Positions 1 through 9,436 of a stretch of DNA of 64,000 nucleotides are shown in pieces (positions within the stretch are counted from its first letter, which is position 1; each line of letters begins with the position of its first letter). Made by a program: the position numbers and the translations under genes. The stretch comes from Dactylorhiza incarnata. Lineage: Eukaryota; Streptophyta; Magnoliopsida; Asparagales; Orchidaceae. Under the pieces are notes generated by a model that was not told the DNA's origin, made no database searches, and saw only the letters and a program-made list of their open reading frames with translations. The DNA is taken from contig JAWHQI010000731.1 of the NCBI GenBank assembly GCA_033032865.1, positions 62,001 through 126,000 of the forward strand, given 5' to 3'.

Positions 1-898
1 AACTTTGTGAAATAATCGATAGCCATGGTGATAAACTTTCTCTGTCTGGAGGCCATATGGAGAGGACCGAAGAGATCGATCCCCCACTGAGCAAACAACC
101 AGATGCCTTGGAGTGATGTAAGCGCAATTCGGGGTTGATGAGTGATGTTTGCATGGAGCTGGCAGCATTTGCACTGTTGAACGAATTCAACGACGTCCTT
201 CTTCATTGTTGGCCAATTGAAACCCTAGCGAAGGATATTTTGGACCAGAGCTCTTGTGCCCAGATGCTCTCCACATATCCCGCCATGGACTTCCATTAAG
301 TTGTACTCTGCCTCTGCTGTCGGAAGGCACTTTAGGTAGGGCCCAGAAAAAGCCCGCTTGTAAAGCTCCCCTTCGATGATAACATATGAGGCGGCTCGCA
401 TTCGCAACCGTCGTGCTTCCAAACGGTCATCGGGCAGGTCTCCGTGCTCAATGTAGGCCTGGATGAGTGTCATCCAGGATGACCCTTCTTCGCTAATTTT
501 TGCGATCTCCCATGCTCCGTGAATGCTAGGAGTCATGATGTCTTCGATTCGACACCTCCGGGATTGATAATTAGATGGAGAGGTTGCGAGCTTGGAGAGT
601 GCATCTGCTATGGAGTTTTGCTCACTGGGGATGTGTAAAATCTGGTGCGATGGTATTTTTTGTAGGAGGGACTTCACAAATATGAGATATTGTGCCATTT
701 GGTCATTCTTTGCCTCGTATTTCCCCTCAACTTGCGAGGCCACCAGCTGTGAATCAGTGTAGATTGCCAGGTTTTCTGCTTTGCAGTCAACGACGAGTCG
801 TAGGACGACGATCATGGGCTCATATTCAGCAATGTTGTTGGTTGTCGGGAACCTCAACCTGAGGCTGTACTACAAAGTGATGCCATATGGGCTGATTA
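1..898 (-). pseudogene. Ty3/gypsy pol fragment: RNase H C-terminal half and integrase start
   Basis: Minus-strand pol remnant of the gypsy element that continues at 2302. The upper part (857 down to about 590) encodes the distal half of a second RNase H-like domain, with the motif IYTDSQLVASQV and a following LATSPS-type linker. The lower part encodes the integrase zinc-binding region (VHGGICGEHLG), then an in-frame TAG at 225-227. The same frame continues after the stop through a CKCC cysteine pair to WGIDLFGPL, which holds the first catalytic Asp of the integrase core, and to IDYFTK at the window edge. A second stop (TAG) sits near 872, just before the inserted LTR. The element is cut by the window edge. 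It is non-functional as it stands. Confidence 0.9.
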
Positions 899-1219
899 AT
901 AGCTGTTGGGTATTGTAGCCACAATAACCTTGATTTGAAGAAGTGTCATTTGAACTAAGATGAATTGATATTGTATTTGATATTGCTTCCTAGTTGTATG
1001 CTTGTAGGATTCTCATTGCTAAGTACAAACAAGGGTCAGGTTTCAGCGAGTCATAAACACAGGCCTATGCAATGTAATCCTTCATTGTGTAAACCAAAGT
1101 GTTGACTCATATGAAATCTCTCTCTTGGAATGTACTTCACATTCAAGAGCTAAGGAAAAGCTAAATGTCAAAGATTGCTGAAATTAGGATTGGAAGAAAT
1201 TCATCTAAGTGTTTTCGTA

Positions 1220-1450
1220 AAAACACATATTTAACATCATCTGACGAATTCGTCGAGGAAGATCATTCGTTCGACGAATTCGTCGAAGAAGGAACATTCC
1301 TTTCGACGAAATGAATAAGTTCTACAACTTCCCGTTCTATCCTATTCAAGTTTTTGATCTAAGTAGTTTCGTCGAAGAAATTGGTCCTATCGACGAATTC
1401 GTCAGATCAAATATTTTTGCTTGATTCGTCGAATCAATGGGCTCTTTCGA
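1220..1450. repeat. Palindromic GACGAATTCGTC cluster in LTR
   Basis: Several copies of CGACGAATTCGTCGA and shorter variants (GACGAATTCGTC, TTCGTCGAAGAA) occur over about 230 bp upstream of the LTR TATA box. Each unit is an inverted repeat around an EcoRI-like core. Such U3 repeats often act as enhancers, but no function is shown here. Confidence 0.7.
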
Positions 1451-1551
1451 CGAATGATGACAGAGCGGGATTTTCGTCTGTCTGTCTGTTTAGGGCTTTC
1501 TTCTTGTGTTCATTTCTCCTTAAGTGAAGCTTATAGCCGCTGAAGGAAAGT

Positions 1552-1560
1552 CTATAAATA
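1552..1560 (+). promoter_or_regulatory. TATA box of the copia-type LTR
   Basis: CTATAAATA, in the middle of the 1,398-bp LTR, followed within about 30 bp by the probable start of the R region (ATTTCTCTCTAACCC). Position and strand fit an LTR promoter. Confidence 0.6.
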
Positions 1561-2301
1561 CCTAAGAGATATTTCTCTCTAACCCTAATCGTGCAAATCA
1601 GAACGTAATCAAAAATTCGTGTCGACCCGCACTCTCGTTCTCGAAAAAAGACGATCTATTGCCGCCGACCTCCTGGGTGTTCGATTCTACTGGAAGTCTA
1701 CATTCAACAAGATCTCTGTGCGTGGATTCATTCAATACTCCTTCAGATCTTGTTGGGTGATTAAGTATTCAGATTAAAAGCTTTCAGAATCAATGTTCTT
1801 CTCTTCCTGTCTCAAGTTCTTAAGTTCATTTCACAAGGAAGAAGAAGACCTATCAGTTCAGATCTGAAGAAATAGAATCTATAGGAGATTCTAGAAGATT
1901 GGATTATATAATCCAATGTATTTGTAATATCCCTTACTTAATCTTGTAGGAAGTTTATCTTCCAAGTTCTTGTAGATCCTAGGTTAAAGGATCGAGATTG
2001 TAGGAGATCGTGCTCTCCGAGTTTGTAGGAGACGCTGTCTCCGAGCTTGTAGGAGTTGTATGCTTTGGTGTAAGATTATTTATAATCTGAGATTAGTGAA
2101 GTAGCCTAGTCTAAGCGGAAGTGCTAGATAGGTGAGGTGGTAAAGAGGACGTGCCCATTCCGGGGAACCACTATAAATCCTTGTGTCTGTGGCTGATCTG
2201 TTTTGTGTGCTTTTGTTTAAGTTTTTAATTCCGCATAGAAGGCATATAACTCACCTATTCACCCCCCTCTATGTGATTTAGGTAGCAACTAGATAATTTC
2301 A

Positions 2302-3960
2302 ATAGCAATCCTGATCCGACTCCTTCGGCCGCGGAAGCCCCGTCAACATAGAGAGTCCAACGAGCGGCGGAGATATCTTTAACAGGAGCGGCCTCCAGAG
2401 GTTTGAGTATTTTCTACGATGAAATCGACGAGTGCTTAGGATTTGATGTCTAGCCGTGGCAAGAATTGGATGTCGAACTTGCCCAGCTCGACTGCCCACT
2501 TTACTAATCTCCCAGATACTTTCGGCTTCTGGAGAATGGCTCGCAATGGTAACTGAGTTAACACTTTTATCGTATAAGCCTGGAAGTAGGGCCGAAGGTT
2601 TCTTGCCGAAGAGACTAGGGCAAAGACCGTCTTATCAGCCGTTGGGTATCTGGCTTTGACGTCGGTGGGGACTTTACTGAGGTAGTAAACGGGTCGTTGG
2701 ACTCCTCCTTCGTCTTTTACTAGCACCGAGCTGACGGTCGTGGGGGATATTGCTAGGTAAAAGAACAAGACTTCTCCGGGTATATGCTTGGATAAAAGTG
2801 GGGGGCGAAGCCAGGTACTGTTTGAGGTGCTCGAAAGTCATCTGACATTCGTCCGTCCACTGGAACCCAGAGTGACGTGCCCCACAGAGGATTTTTGAAG
2901 AAGGGGAGATATTTATCACCCTTCCGTGCCAGAAATCGCGATAGAGCGGCAATCCTTCCGTTCAAGCGCTGCACCTCCTTGATGGAACGGGGTGGCGACA
3001 TGCATGCCACTGCCTTGATCTTTTCCGGGTTTGCCTCTATCCCTCGATGGGTTACCATGAAACCCAGGAACTTTCCTGCCACTACACAAAATGCACACTT
3101 GCTGGGTTTGAGCCGCATTTGGGAACGACGAAGGAGCTGAAAGCACCCTTCCAGATCTTCTAAGTGGTCACGACTGCGGATGCTCTTTATCATCATGTCG
3201 TCTACGGAAACCTCCATTGTGCCTCCGATGAGTCTTTGAATACTTTGTTCATTATCCTCTGGTAGGTTGCCCCGACGTTCTTAAGGCCGAAAGGCGTGAC
3301 TTTGTAACAGTAAACTCCTTTGTTTGTTCGGAATGCGGTGTGCTCCTCATCTTCCGGGTTCATCTTGGTTTGGTTGTAGCCTGTGTATGCGTCCATGAAG
3401 CTGAGGAGCTCATGTCCGGCTGTTGCGTCGACCAGTTGATCTATTCATGGAAGGGGGAAACTATCCTCTGGGCACGCCTGATTCAGATTACTGTAGTCGA
3501 CACACATCCGCCACTTCCCTTAGGCCTTCTTTACCATGACCACATTGGCTAACCATGCAGGGTATTTTGCTTCGCGGATGAACCATGCTTCCAGGAGCTT
3601 CTTTACCTCCTCTTCGATCACCTTGAGCCGCTTCGGGGCTAAGTTCCGTTTATTTTGGATTACTGGCCTACAAGCCGGGTTAATATTCAGGGAGTGAAAG
3701 ATGACCTGAGGATCTACCCCCAAACATATCTTCCGGGCTCCATGCAAAGATATCTTCATTAGCGTGGAGGAAGAGGGCAGATTCCTCTCGCTCTTCTTTG
3801 GACATAAGGGACCCGACCTGAACTGTCCGGGTCGGATCCTGCTGGGAGAGTGACACTTCTATGAGCCCTTCGACGGGCGATCCGCGCTGTAGAGTGGCTT
3901 CGTCCCATAAGTCGAAGTTGTCGATATTGAGGGCTGTTGCTTCCATTGGTCATGCCTGCT
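2302..3960 (-). pseudogene. Ty3/gypsy RT and RNase H region, copy 1
   Basis: Reading downward: an RT N-terminal part (FAWSPEDMFG near 3760, then KKLLEAWFIREAKYP), the core YCYKVTPFGLKN (about 3265-3310), the catalytic box, the thumb/connection region, the RT-linked RNase H (PVYYLSKVP, LRPYFQA) and the beginning of a second RNase H (YVDGASAAEG, near 2345). The catalytic box reads SVDD instead of YVDD (codon TCC for Tyr, near 3207). Defects seen: a frameshift in a G run near 3720 (DMFG then GVDPQ in another frame), a stop after VVMVKKA (near 3518), and a further break near 2760. Copy 2 shares the SVDD change, the G-run shift and the stop, so they predate the duplication. Confidence 0.92.
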
Positions 3961-4560
3961 TTAGGAAACACGTCCATGCCCTTCTTGGTTTCCTCTTACG
4001 ACCCATATCCCTAAGGAGGTCAGGAACTTCATAGCTAAGTGCGGAATAGATGGGATTGCTCCAAAAATGTATTGGAGCGGTCTTCCAAAGATGGCATTGT
4101 AGGCGGAGGTGGACTCCACCACCACGAACTGGATGTTGTGCGTCGTTTGCTTCGGGAATTCTCCCAACTTGACGGGAAGGGTGATAATGCCCAGAACTAG
4201 AACAGGTCGGTTGTCGATGCCATTGACGCGTTCGGCCGTGAGGCTGAGCTGATCCTTTGTGAGTTTCATGCTTTGTAGTGTGGACAGGAACATGACATCG
4301 ACCGAGCCCCCGTTGTCGACCAATATCCTTCTAACGTTGAAGCATGGATCCCCAATTCCCGCGCTGATCACGAGTGGGTCCTGATGTGGAAGTCGTAGCC
4401 CTTGCAGATCCCCTTCTCTGAAGGTGATTGTAATGTCCTGCTTGAGCTTCTTATCTTCGTGATCCCTCAGGGGTTTGGCAATCGAGAGGATTTGCGCTGC
4501 TAGGGTGGGAGGTACGGCGATTGTCTCGACTTCTCCCACCATCGGCCTTCCCCCTGCCGC
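3961..4560 (-). pseudogene. Ty3/gypsy retropepsin-like protease region, copy 1
   Basis: The protein around 4542 to 3961 contains ILVDNGGSVDVMF, the aspartic-protease active-site loop in the DNG/DNGS form common in plant gypsy elements, and the flap/C-terminal motif AYNAIFGRPLQ. It ends in frame-shifted residues because one base is missing near 3978 compared with copy 2 (CATGCCCTTC against CATGCCGCTTC). Copy 2 reads on from here into the protease-RT linker, so this shift is private to copy 1. Confidence 0.88.
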
Positions 4561-6095
4561 ACCTCAGGGAGCGGGAGGCTGTTCTCTCATTTCCCTATGT
4601 GGCTGAGGCTGGTTGGAGACCTGGCCCTGTAGAAATCGTCCCAGGAGTCCCTGGCGGACGAGACACTCGATTTCGTCTTTTAGTCTAGTACATTATTCGG
4701 TGGTATGCCCCGTTCCTCAATGGAACTTACAATATCTTGACTCATTCCTCAAATTTGGGGCGGGCACCCTTGGCATGCGGAGCTCTGGGTCGTTCTGAAT
4801 GGAGTAGAGCACATTTGTCCTGGTGATGTTTAATGAGGTGTAGACCCTAGGAGGTCGCAAATCTAAATCTCTTCGGGGGTCGCGATGACATTCGTTGGCT
4901 CGGTGCTCCTCGCCGCGTCGCTCTTCTTGTCCTCTGGGGGCCTCCTCAGACACTCTTTTTCTCTTTTGGCCGCCTTCGAACTGCTGGCGGTGTGCTTCGA
5001 TGGCCTCGTCGGTCATTATCTGAGCTTCTACTCGGTGAACGAGATCGGGATAACTTGGCACCATTTCCCTCATTAGAGCTGAGTAAAAGCCACTTGGACG
5101 GAGGCCTCAAAGTAAAACTCCCCGTAAGAGATCGGGATCGACTCCCAGAATTTGTCGGGCGTCGGTGGAGAAGCATCGGAAAAAGTCCTTAAGGTTCGCT
5201 CCATCGTTTTGGCGGATTCCTGAGAGATGGGAGGGCTCTCGGACGATCCTGCGATTGACAATGAACTAGTCCACAAACTACTGCGCCATTTCTGTGAAGC
5301 TGCTGATGGTCCCGTCTCGCAGAGAGTGGAACCACGTGCGCGCTTGTCCTTTCAAAGTTGCCGGGAACACCTGGCAGAGGAGCTGGTCGGTGGCATTGTA
5401 AATTCTCATGATGGTAGTGAAGTGATTGACGTGTTCCAAGGGATCGTCCATCCCATCAAATGTTTCGATGTTGGGAAGCTTGAAACCATTCGGAACTGGA
5501 TGGACCAAGACCAGAGGCGATAGTGGGGAGCGGTGGTGTACGGGACGGCGGGTGAGAGCTGCACGTCGCCCTGCCTGACCGTACTTTTCTGCTATCATAT
5601 CGCGTATTTCTTCTCGAGTGGTTCTTCCTATGACTGGCCCAGGGCCGGCTCTTCCCTGGCGTTGGTGATGATGATCAGCTTACGTTCCTCTGGTCGGTCG
5701 AGCAGGATGGCTGGAGCTTGCGGCATCAGAGAGCTCTTCCGAGACGTCTTCCTCCTGAGCTTCCTCCACATTCGGAGCATGATTTGGAGTCGGGGGAGGC
5801 GGATTGTTCAACGTTGGAGGTTGAATGAGAGCTCGAGGAACTCCCAGATTTCTCACGAGAGTAAGCATCTCGGGTTATCGTTCCTCCATTTGTAGCATGC
5901 GCCCTACAAGTGCTACTGCAGGCGCAAGCACTGCCTCTTCTACGAGAGGTACATTGATAAGTGAATGAGAGGGAGCTGGATCGACGCGTCCCTCCTGGAT
6001 TGATCCTTCGGTAGTACGAGCACTTCTTCTTTCCATCACAATTGATGACAAATACTACCTCCAGTGAGTCTTTGCAGAGCTTCGGGAATCCTCGT
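4561..6095 (-). pseudogene. Ty3/gypsy gag region, copy 1
   Basis: Minus-strand gag. A proline-rich N-terminal part (5868-5680, PPTLNNPPPPTP) is followed by the conserved retrotransposon gag core (5598-5278: FKLPNIETFDGMDDP, then CQVFPATLKGQARTWF). A charged C-terminal part follows (5073-4717: RKRVSEEAPRGQEERRG), ending in the zinc-binding-like RYCKFH. The core and C-terminal part are in separate frames, so the gene is broken. Gag would form the virus-like particle. This copy retains the core, which copy 2 has lost. Confidence 0.88.
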
Positions 6096-6115
6096 TCCCA
6101 CAGACGGCACCAAAC
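6096..6115 (-). other. Primer-binding site region of minus-strand gypsy element, copy 1
   Basis: On the minus strand the sequence after the LTR end (...CCGCAACA) is GTTTGGTGCCGTCTGTGGG. TGGYGCCGTCTGTGGGAA is the conserved motif immediately inside the 5' LTR of many plant gypsy (Tat-like) elements. It fixes the LTR boundary at 6116 and the element orientation as minus. Confidence 0.75.
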
Positions 6116-6429
6116 TGTTGCGGATCGCTCTGGTGCTCTGGTAGACCGGTCGAATTGAACCACAATAGCTCGGAAGAAAACCGAGCGCGTGAACAGTCAA
6201 TGAGTGAGTTAGTAAGTGACACGAAGGTTTTTAACATGGAAAACCCGGAAAAGGGTGAAAAACCACGCGACTGGAGCTGTTCCGGCAAACTTCCACTATC
6301 TTCTAGGGGTTATAATTAGAGGCGTAGAATCCAAGTGCGACAGACCTCCACTCATTACAGTAGTGGAGAGAAAGAGAGAACTCCAAGGGTGACAGACCAC
6401 CTCTCGGGAAGCTAAGTATTTCTTCTTCT

Positions 6430-6537
6430 GAGAACAACCGTGAGAACAAAAGTGAGAATGCTGGCGAGAACAAAAGTTAGAATGCTAGTGAGAACAAAAG
6501 TGAGAATACCGATGAGAACAAAAGTGAGAATGCTGAG
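6430..6537. repeat. 24-bp tandem repeat in gypsy LTR, copy 1
   Basis: Four units starting at 6442, 6466, 6490 and 6514 (GAGAACAAAAGTGAGAATGC plus four variable bases), preceded by a partial unit at 6430. The counterpart is at 47065-47160. Confidence 0.85.
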
Positions 6538-6671
6538 TCGCCTTTCGGGGAATGGAAATCTCCAAGTCCATGAAGGTGATATTCAATCACCGAAGGAAAG
6601 CTCAGAGGAAATCTCCGCTGAGCTCTCTCGGGTGCCGAAAGCAAGGTGTCCTGAAATGAAGGCTCTGGGCT

Positions 6672-6681
6672 CCTTTTATAG
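6672..6681 (-). promoter_or_regulatory. TATA box of the gypsy LTR, copy 1
   Basis: CTATAAAAGG on the minus strand, directing transcription toward gag. The same element is at 47295-47304 in copy 2, and a similar box is in the related LTR at 35271-35280. Confidence 0.6.
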
Positions 6682-6902
6682 CCTTGGGCAAGGGTAGCCT
6701 GGTAATTTTGTCGTTGTAACCACCGTAACCACCTGACAGGCGAATCATGTTTGTCGATTCGGAGCACACGGATCACCATTTTTGATAAATGACCGTCTCG
6801 CCCTTCGGGCAGTTTGGGCAGTTCGGGCAGCTCCGTTGAAGGTGAAAAGGCGACGAACGGTTCCTGCAATCTGAGAAATTAGGAAATGTTAACTGCGCGC
6901 GC

Positions 6903-7310
6903 GTTCAGAATGTGGAAACGTTCTGAGTGCATTCAGAATGTGGAAACGTTCTGAGCGTGCGGGGAAGCGTTCTGAGCGCGCAACGAACAGGGAAGCGTTC
7001 TGAGCGCGCAACGAATAAGAGAGCGCTCTGGGCGCGCGATGAACTTGGAAAAATGAGAAGTCGCGGACCCTAGGGGAAGTCGGGCTCTGGCCGCACCCCG
7101 GTACTGGGGTGGGGGGGGGGGGGGGGGCTCAGCTTGGCCGAACCCCCATGGGGTGCGGTTTGGCCGCACCCCCATGGGGGTGTGGTTTGGCTGCACCCCA
7201 GAGCGGGTGCGATTAGGTTGCATCCCCACTGTGGGTGGTGCGGCTAGCCACACTCCGCTAGTGGGGTGCGAGCTAACCGCACCCCAGTAGTGGGGCACGG
7301 TCATGATGGC
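6903..7310. repeat. G/C-rich tandem repeats in gypsy LTR, copy 1
   Basis: Two blocks. At 6903-7045 there are about five degenerate units built on GGAAGCGTTCTGAGCGCGCA. At 7130-7310 there are alternating GGTGCGG / CCGCACCCC units around CCCCATGGGG, largely self-complementary. Between them is a 17-nt G run (7111-7127), which is only 7 nt in copy 2 (47729-47735). Confidence 0.75.
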
Positions 7311-7466
7311 GTACGGCGCCGGTGGAGCGTAAATTGCGCGGCGGATTCCTCCACTCCCATGATCATGGGTTGGACTCTTGACTCCACTTATTCCACTTCT
7401 CTTTAGCGGAGCTTCTTTAAACGCACCCCATGAGCTCTTATAACTTCGTAGATGTGTATTATATTT

Positions 7467-8820
7467 ATGGGTCACATCAATAGTAACAATAACATGTTTC
7501 ATGTTGCTTATGCTTATGCTTTGAAGGAAAACATCAGGACTTGGGCATGATTAATTAGTTTCCTTATGGAAGACTTGTGTATGGAGAACAATCATATGTG
7601 GACAATCATTTCAGATAAACAAAAAGGGTTGATAAACGTTGTTGAAGAGTTATTGCCTAATGCCAAGCACAGATTTTGTGTAAGGCATATGTATAACAAC
7701 TTCAAGCAAAATTTTAAAGGCTTACGATTAAAGGAGTTGTTATGGAGAGCTGCGTCTGCGACAAGGGTTGTTGATTTTAATGCTGAAATGGAGAAGCTGA
7801 AGGCATGTGATAAGAGGGATTATGTTTGGGTAAAGGAAAGACACGGAAGACATTGGGCAAAGTCTCATTTTAATGTTTGGCCTAAGTGTGATATGTTAAC
7901 TAATTTTTGTGAAAGTTTTAACAATGTAATCTTAAAGGCTAGAGATAAGCCTATTATCATAATGTTGGAGACAATAAGGGTAATTCTAATGAAAAAGCTC
8001 CATACTAAACGAGATAAAGTGCTCAAAATTAGTGGAGAGGTGTGCCCTTCCATACAAAATTTTTTGGAAAACAACAAGTGAGATGCACACGACTATATTT
8101 CAGTATGGAATGATCAAGACAAATTCGAAGTTCAAGGGTGGAATGGAGATAAATGGACGGTGAATTTGATCGACTTTGAAAAGTTGTAGTTGTATGCGGT
8201 GGGATCTCACAAATATTCCTTGTGTGCATGCAACATTGTGTCTCTTTTATCGTTGGAAAAATGTTGAGGATTACGTCGAACATTGGTAGAAAAGAGATGT
8301 TCATGAGGGCTTACACGTACTTATTAAATCCTATAAATTCAAGAAAAGAGCGGCTCTTAGACAATTTGAATCCCATCGTTCCTTGGACTAACATACGTAA
8401 GAAGCCTGAATGGCCGTCACAACATGGTAGAGGAAAAGTAGTTGAAAAATTAGAGGCAGAAAAACATAGAATTAAGAGACACGGTATAAAGTACACATGA
8501 TCCAACTTTGGAACATGAGGGCATAATAAATCAGGTTGTCCGGAAACATCCTAAGCAACAATGCCTTCAACGTCTACAAGAAAATCAAAAATTCCAGTAA
8601 GCATTGTTTTCTTTTATATTTGTTTTGCAATTTCTCTTTCAATTCCAGTGCTAATATATAAATTGCATTGAAATGTAGGTGCATAGGAACACAAGAAGTG
8701 TGAATCTTCCATCAAAGCTTATCTACCAATTTGGAGTTCGTGGGAAGATGATCGTGAATTTTATTTTGACTATCTTAGTTGTGTTGTTACATTGTGTTGT
8801 TGGGAACTTTTTTGGGTAAT
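7467..8820 (+). pseudogene. MULE (mudrA-like) transposase relic, copy 1
   Basis: Plus-strand remnant of a Mutator-like transposase. From about 7467 the frame gives NSNNNMFHVAYA, a stop, then WTIISDKQKGLI, HRFCVRHMYNNFK and LLWRAASAT, all typical of the MULE transposase domain. An open stretch runs 7566-8081 and ends at TGA in place of the CGA found in copy 2. After a frameshift near 8180 a SWIM zinc finger follows (CSCMRWDLTNIPCVHA, 8185-8232), then the PIVPWTNIRKKP region and a broken CCHC knuckle (GHNKSGCP, near 8530). A probable intron (GTAAGC near 8597 to TGTAG near 8678) precedes a final short exon. No terminal inverted repeats were identified. Confidence 0.88.
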
Positions 8821-8832
8821 CAATTTGTATGA

Positions 8833-8948
8833 GAATTTTGTAAGAGACATATGCTTGAACCAAGTTTGTAATGTCTGAATTTTGTAAGAGGCATATGCTT
8901 GAGCCAAGTTTGTAATGTCTGAATTTTGTAAGAGACATATGCTTAAGC
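8833..8948. repeat. 44-bp tandem repeat, three units, copy 1
   Basis: GAATTTTGTAAGAGACATAT... begins at 8833, 8877 and 8921, a period of exactly 44. It lies directly after the MULE relic and has the same form in copy 2. Confidence 0.9.
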
Positions 8949-9104
8949 CAATTTTATATTAATTTTATTGCAATTCTATTTTATAATGGAGACACTTCTA
9001 TTTGAAGCCGAGATATCTTCTGCCTTGGAGATACTTTATTAATTGAGACACTTCTATTTTAACACTTCTATTTTATCATCCATTGATGTTAATTGGGGGA
9101 TGCT

Positions 9105-9436
9105 TTATTAATAAGGGCTGGAATTGGAGTTTTATAAGGGCTGAAATAGGAGTTTTATATATAAGGGCTGTAATATGAATTTTATCTCGTTGAGTGGGAT
9201 GAGAGTTTTATCTCGTTGTAATGGGAGTTTTATAAGGGCTGTAATGTAGTGGAATGGGAGTTTTATCTCGTTGAGGTATGTTGGGTGGTAATGTGGAGAG
9301 GTATGTTGGGCGTGAACTAGGTTGCAGATAGAAGGAATGGGTGTGAACTGGGCTGCATATAGAAGGAATGGACGTGAACTGGGCTGCGGATAAAACGAAT
9401 GGGCGTGAACTAGGCTGCGGATAAAAGGAATGAGAG
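9105..9436. repeat. Short tandem repeats (AAGGGCTG... and GGGCGTGAACTGGGCTGC...), copy 1
   Basis: First, several degenerate units of ATAAGGGCTG..GGGAGTTTTATCTCGTTGA (9110-9290). Then four units of about 30 bp beginning GTGAACT at 9312, 9342, 9373 and 9403. No coding potential is seen. Confidence 0.8.

Larger units (their letters stand above)
904..2301 (+). mobile_element. Solo LTR, Ty1/copia-type (SIRE/Maximus-like), 1,398 bp
   Basis: The element begins TGTTGGG and ends TTTCA, and is bordered by a perfect 5-bp target duplication ATAGC (899-903 and 2302-2306). Removing it and one ATAGC rejoins the RNase H reading frame of the host gypsy element. A plus-strand TATA box lies at 1552-1560. The 3' part (TTCCGCATAG..., then ATTCACCCCCCTCTATG near 2258) resembles the end of copia SIRE/Maximus LTRs, so the lineage is an inference from that motif. 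The U3-like part holds many GACGAATTCGTC-type palindromes (1225-1450). No internal domain remains, so this is a solo LTR produced by LTR-LTR recombination. Confidence 0.88.
6116..7440 (-). mobile_element. 5' LTR of the minus-strand gypsy element, copy 1
   Basis: The inner edge is set by the TG...CA-type end at 6116 next to the primer-binding region. The outer edge lies before the MULE relic starting about 7467; its exact base is not resolved because the opposite LTR and TSD are outside the window. The LTR has a minus-strand TATA box (6672-6681), a 24-bp tandem repeat downstream of it, and a G/C-rich repeat block in the upstream part. Confidence 0.7.

Noticed and set aside
6933..7502. 189-codon minus-strand frame
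   Set aside because: Lies in the gypsy LTR repeat block and includes a poly-Pro run from the G tract; shorter in copy 2 after the tract length changed.
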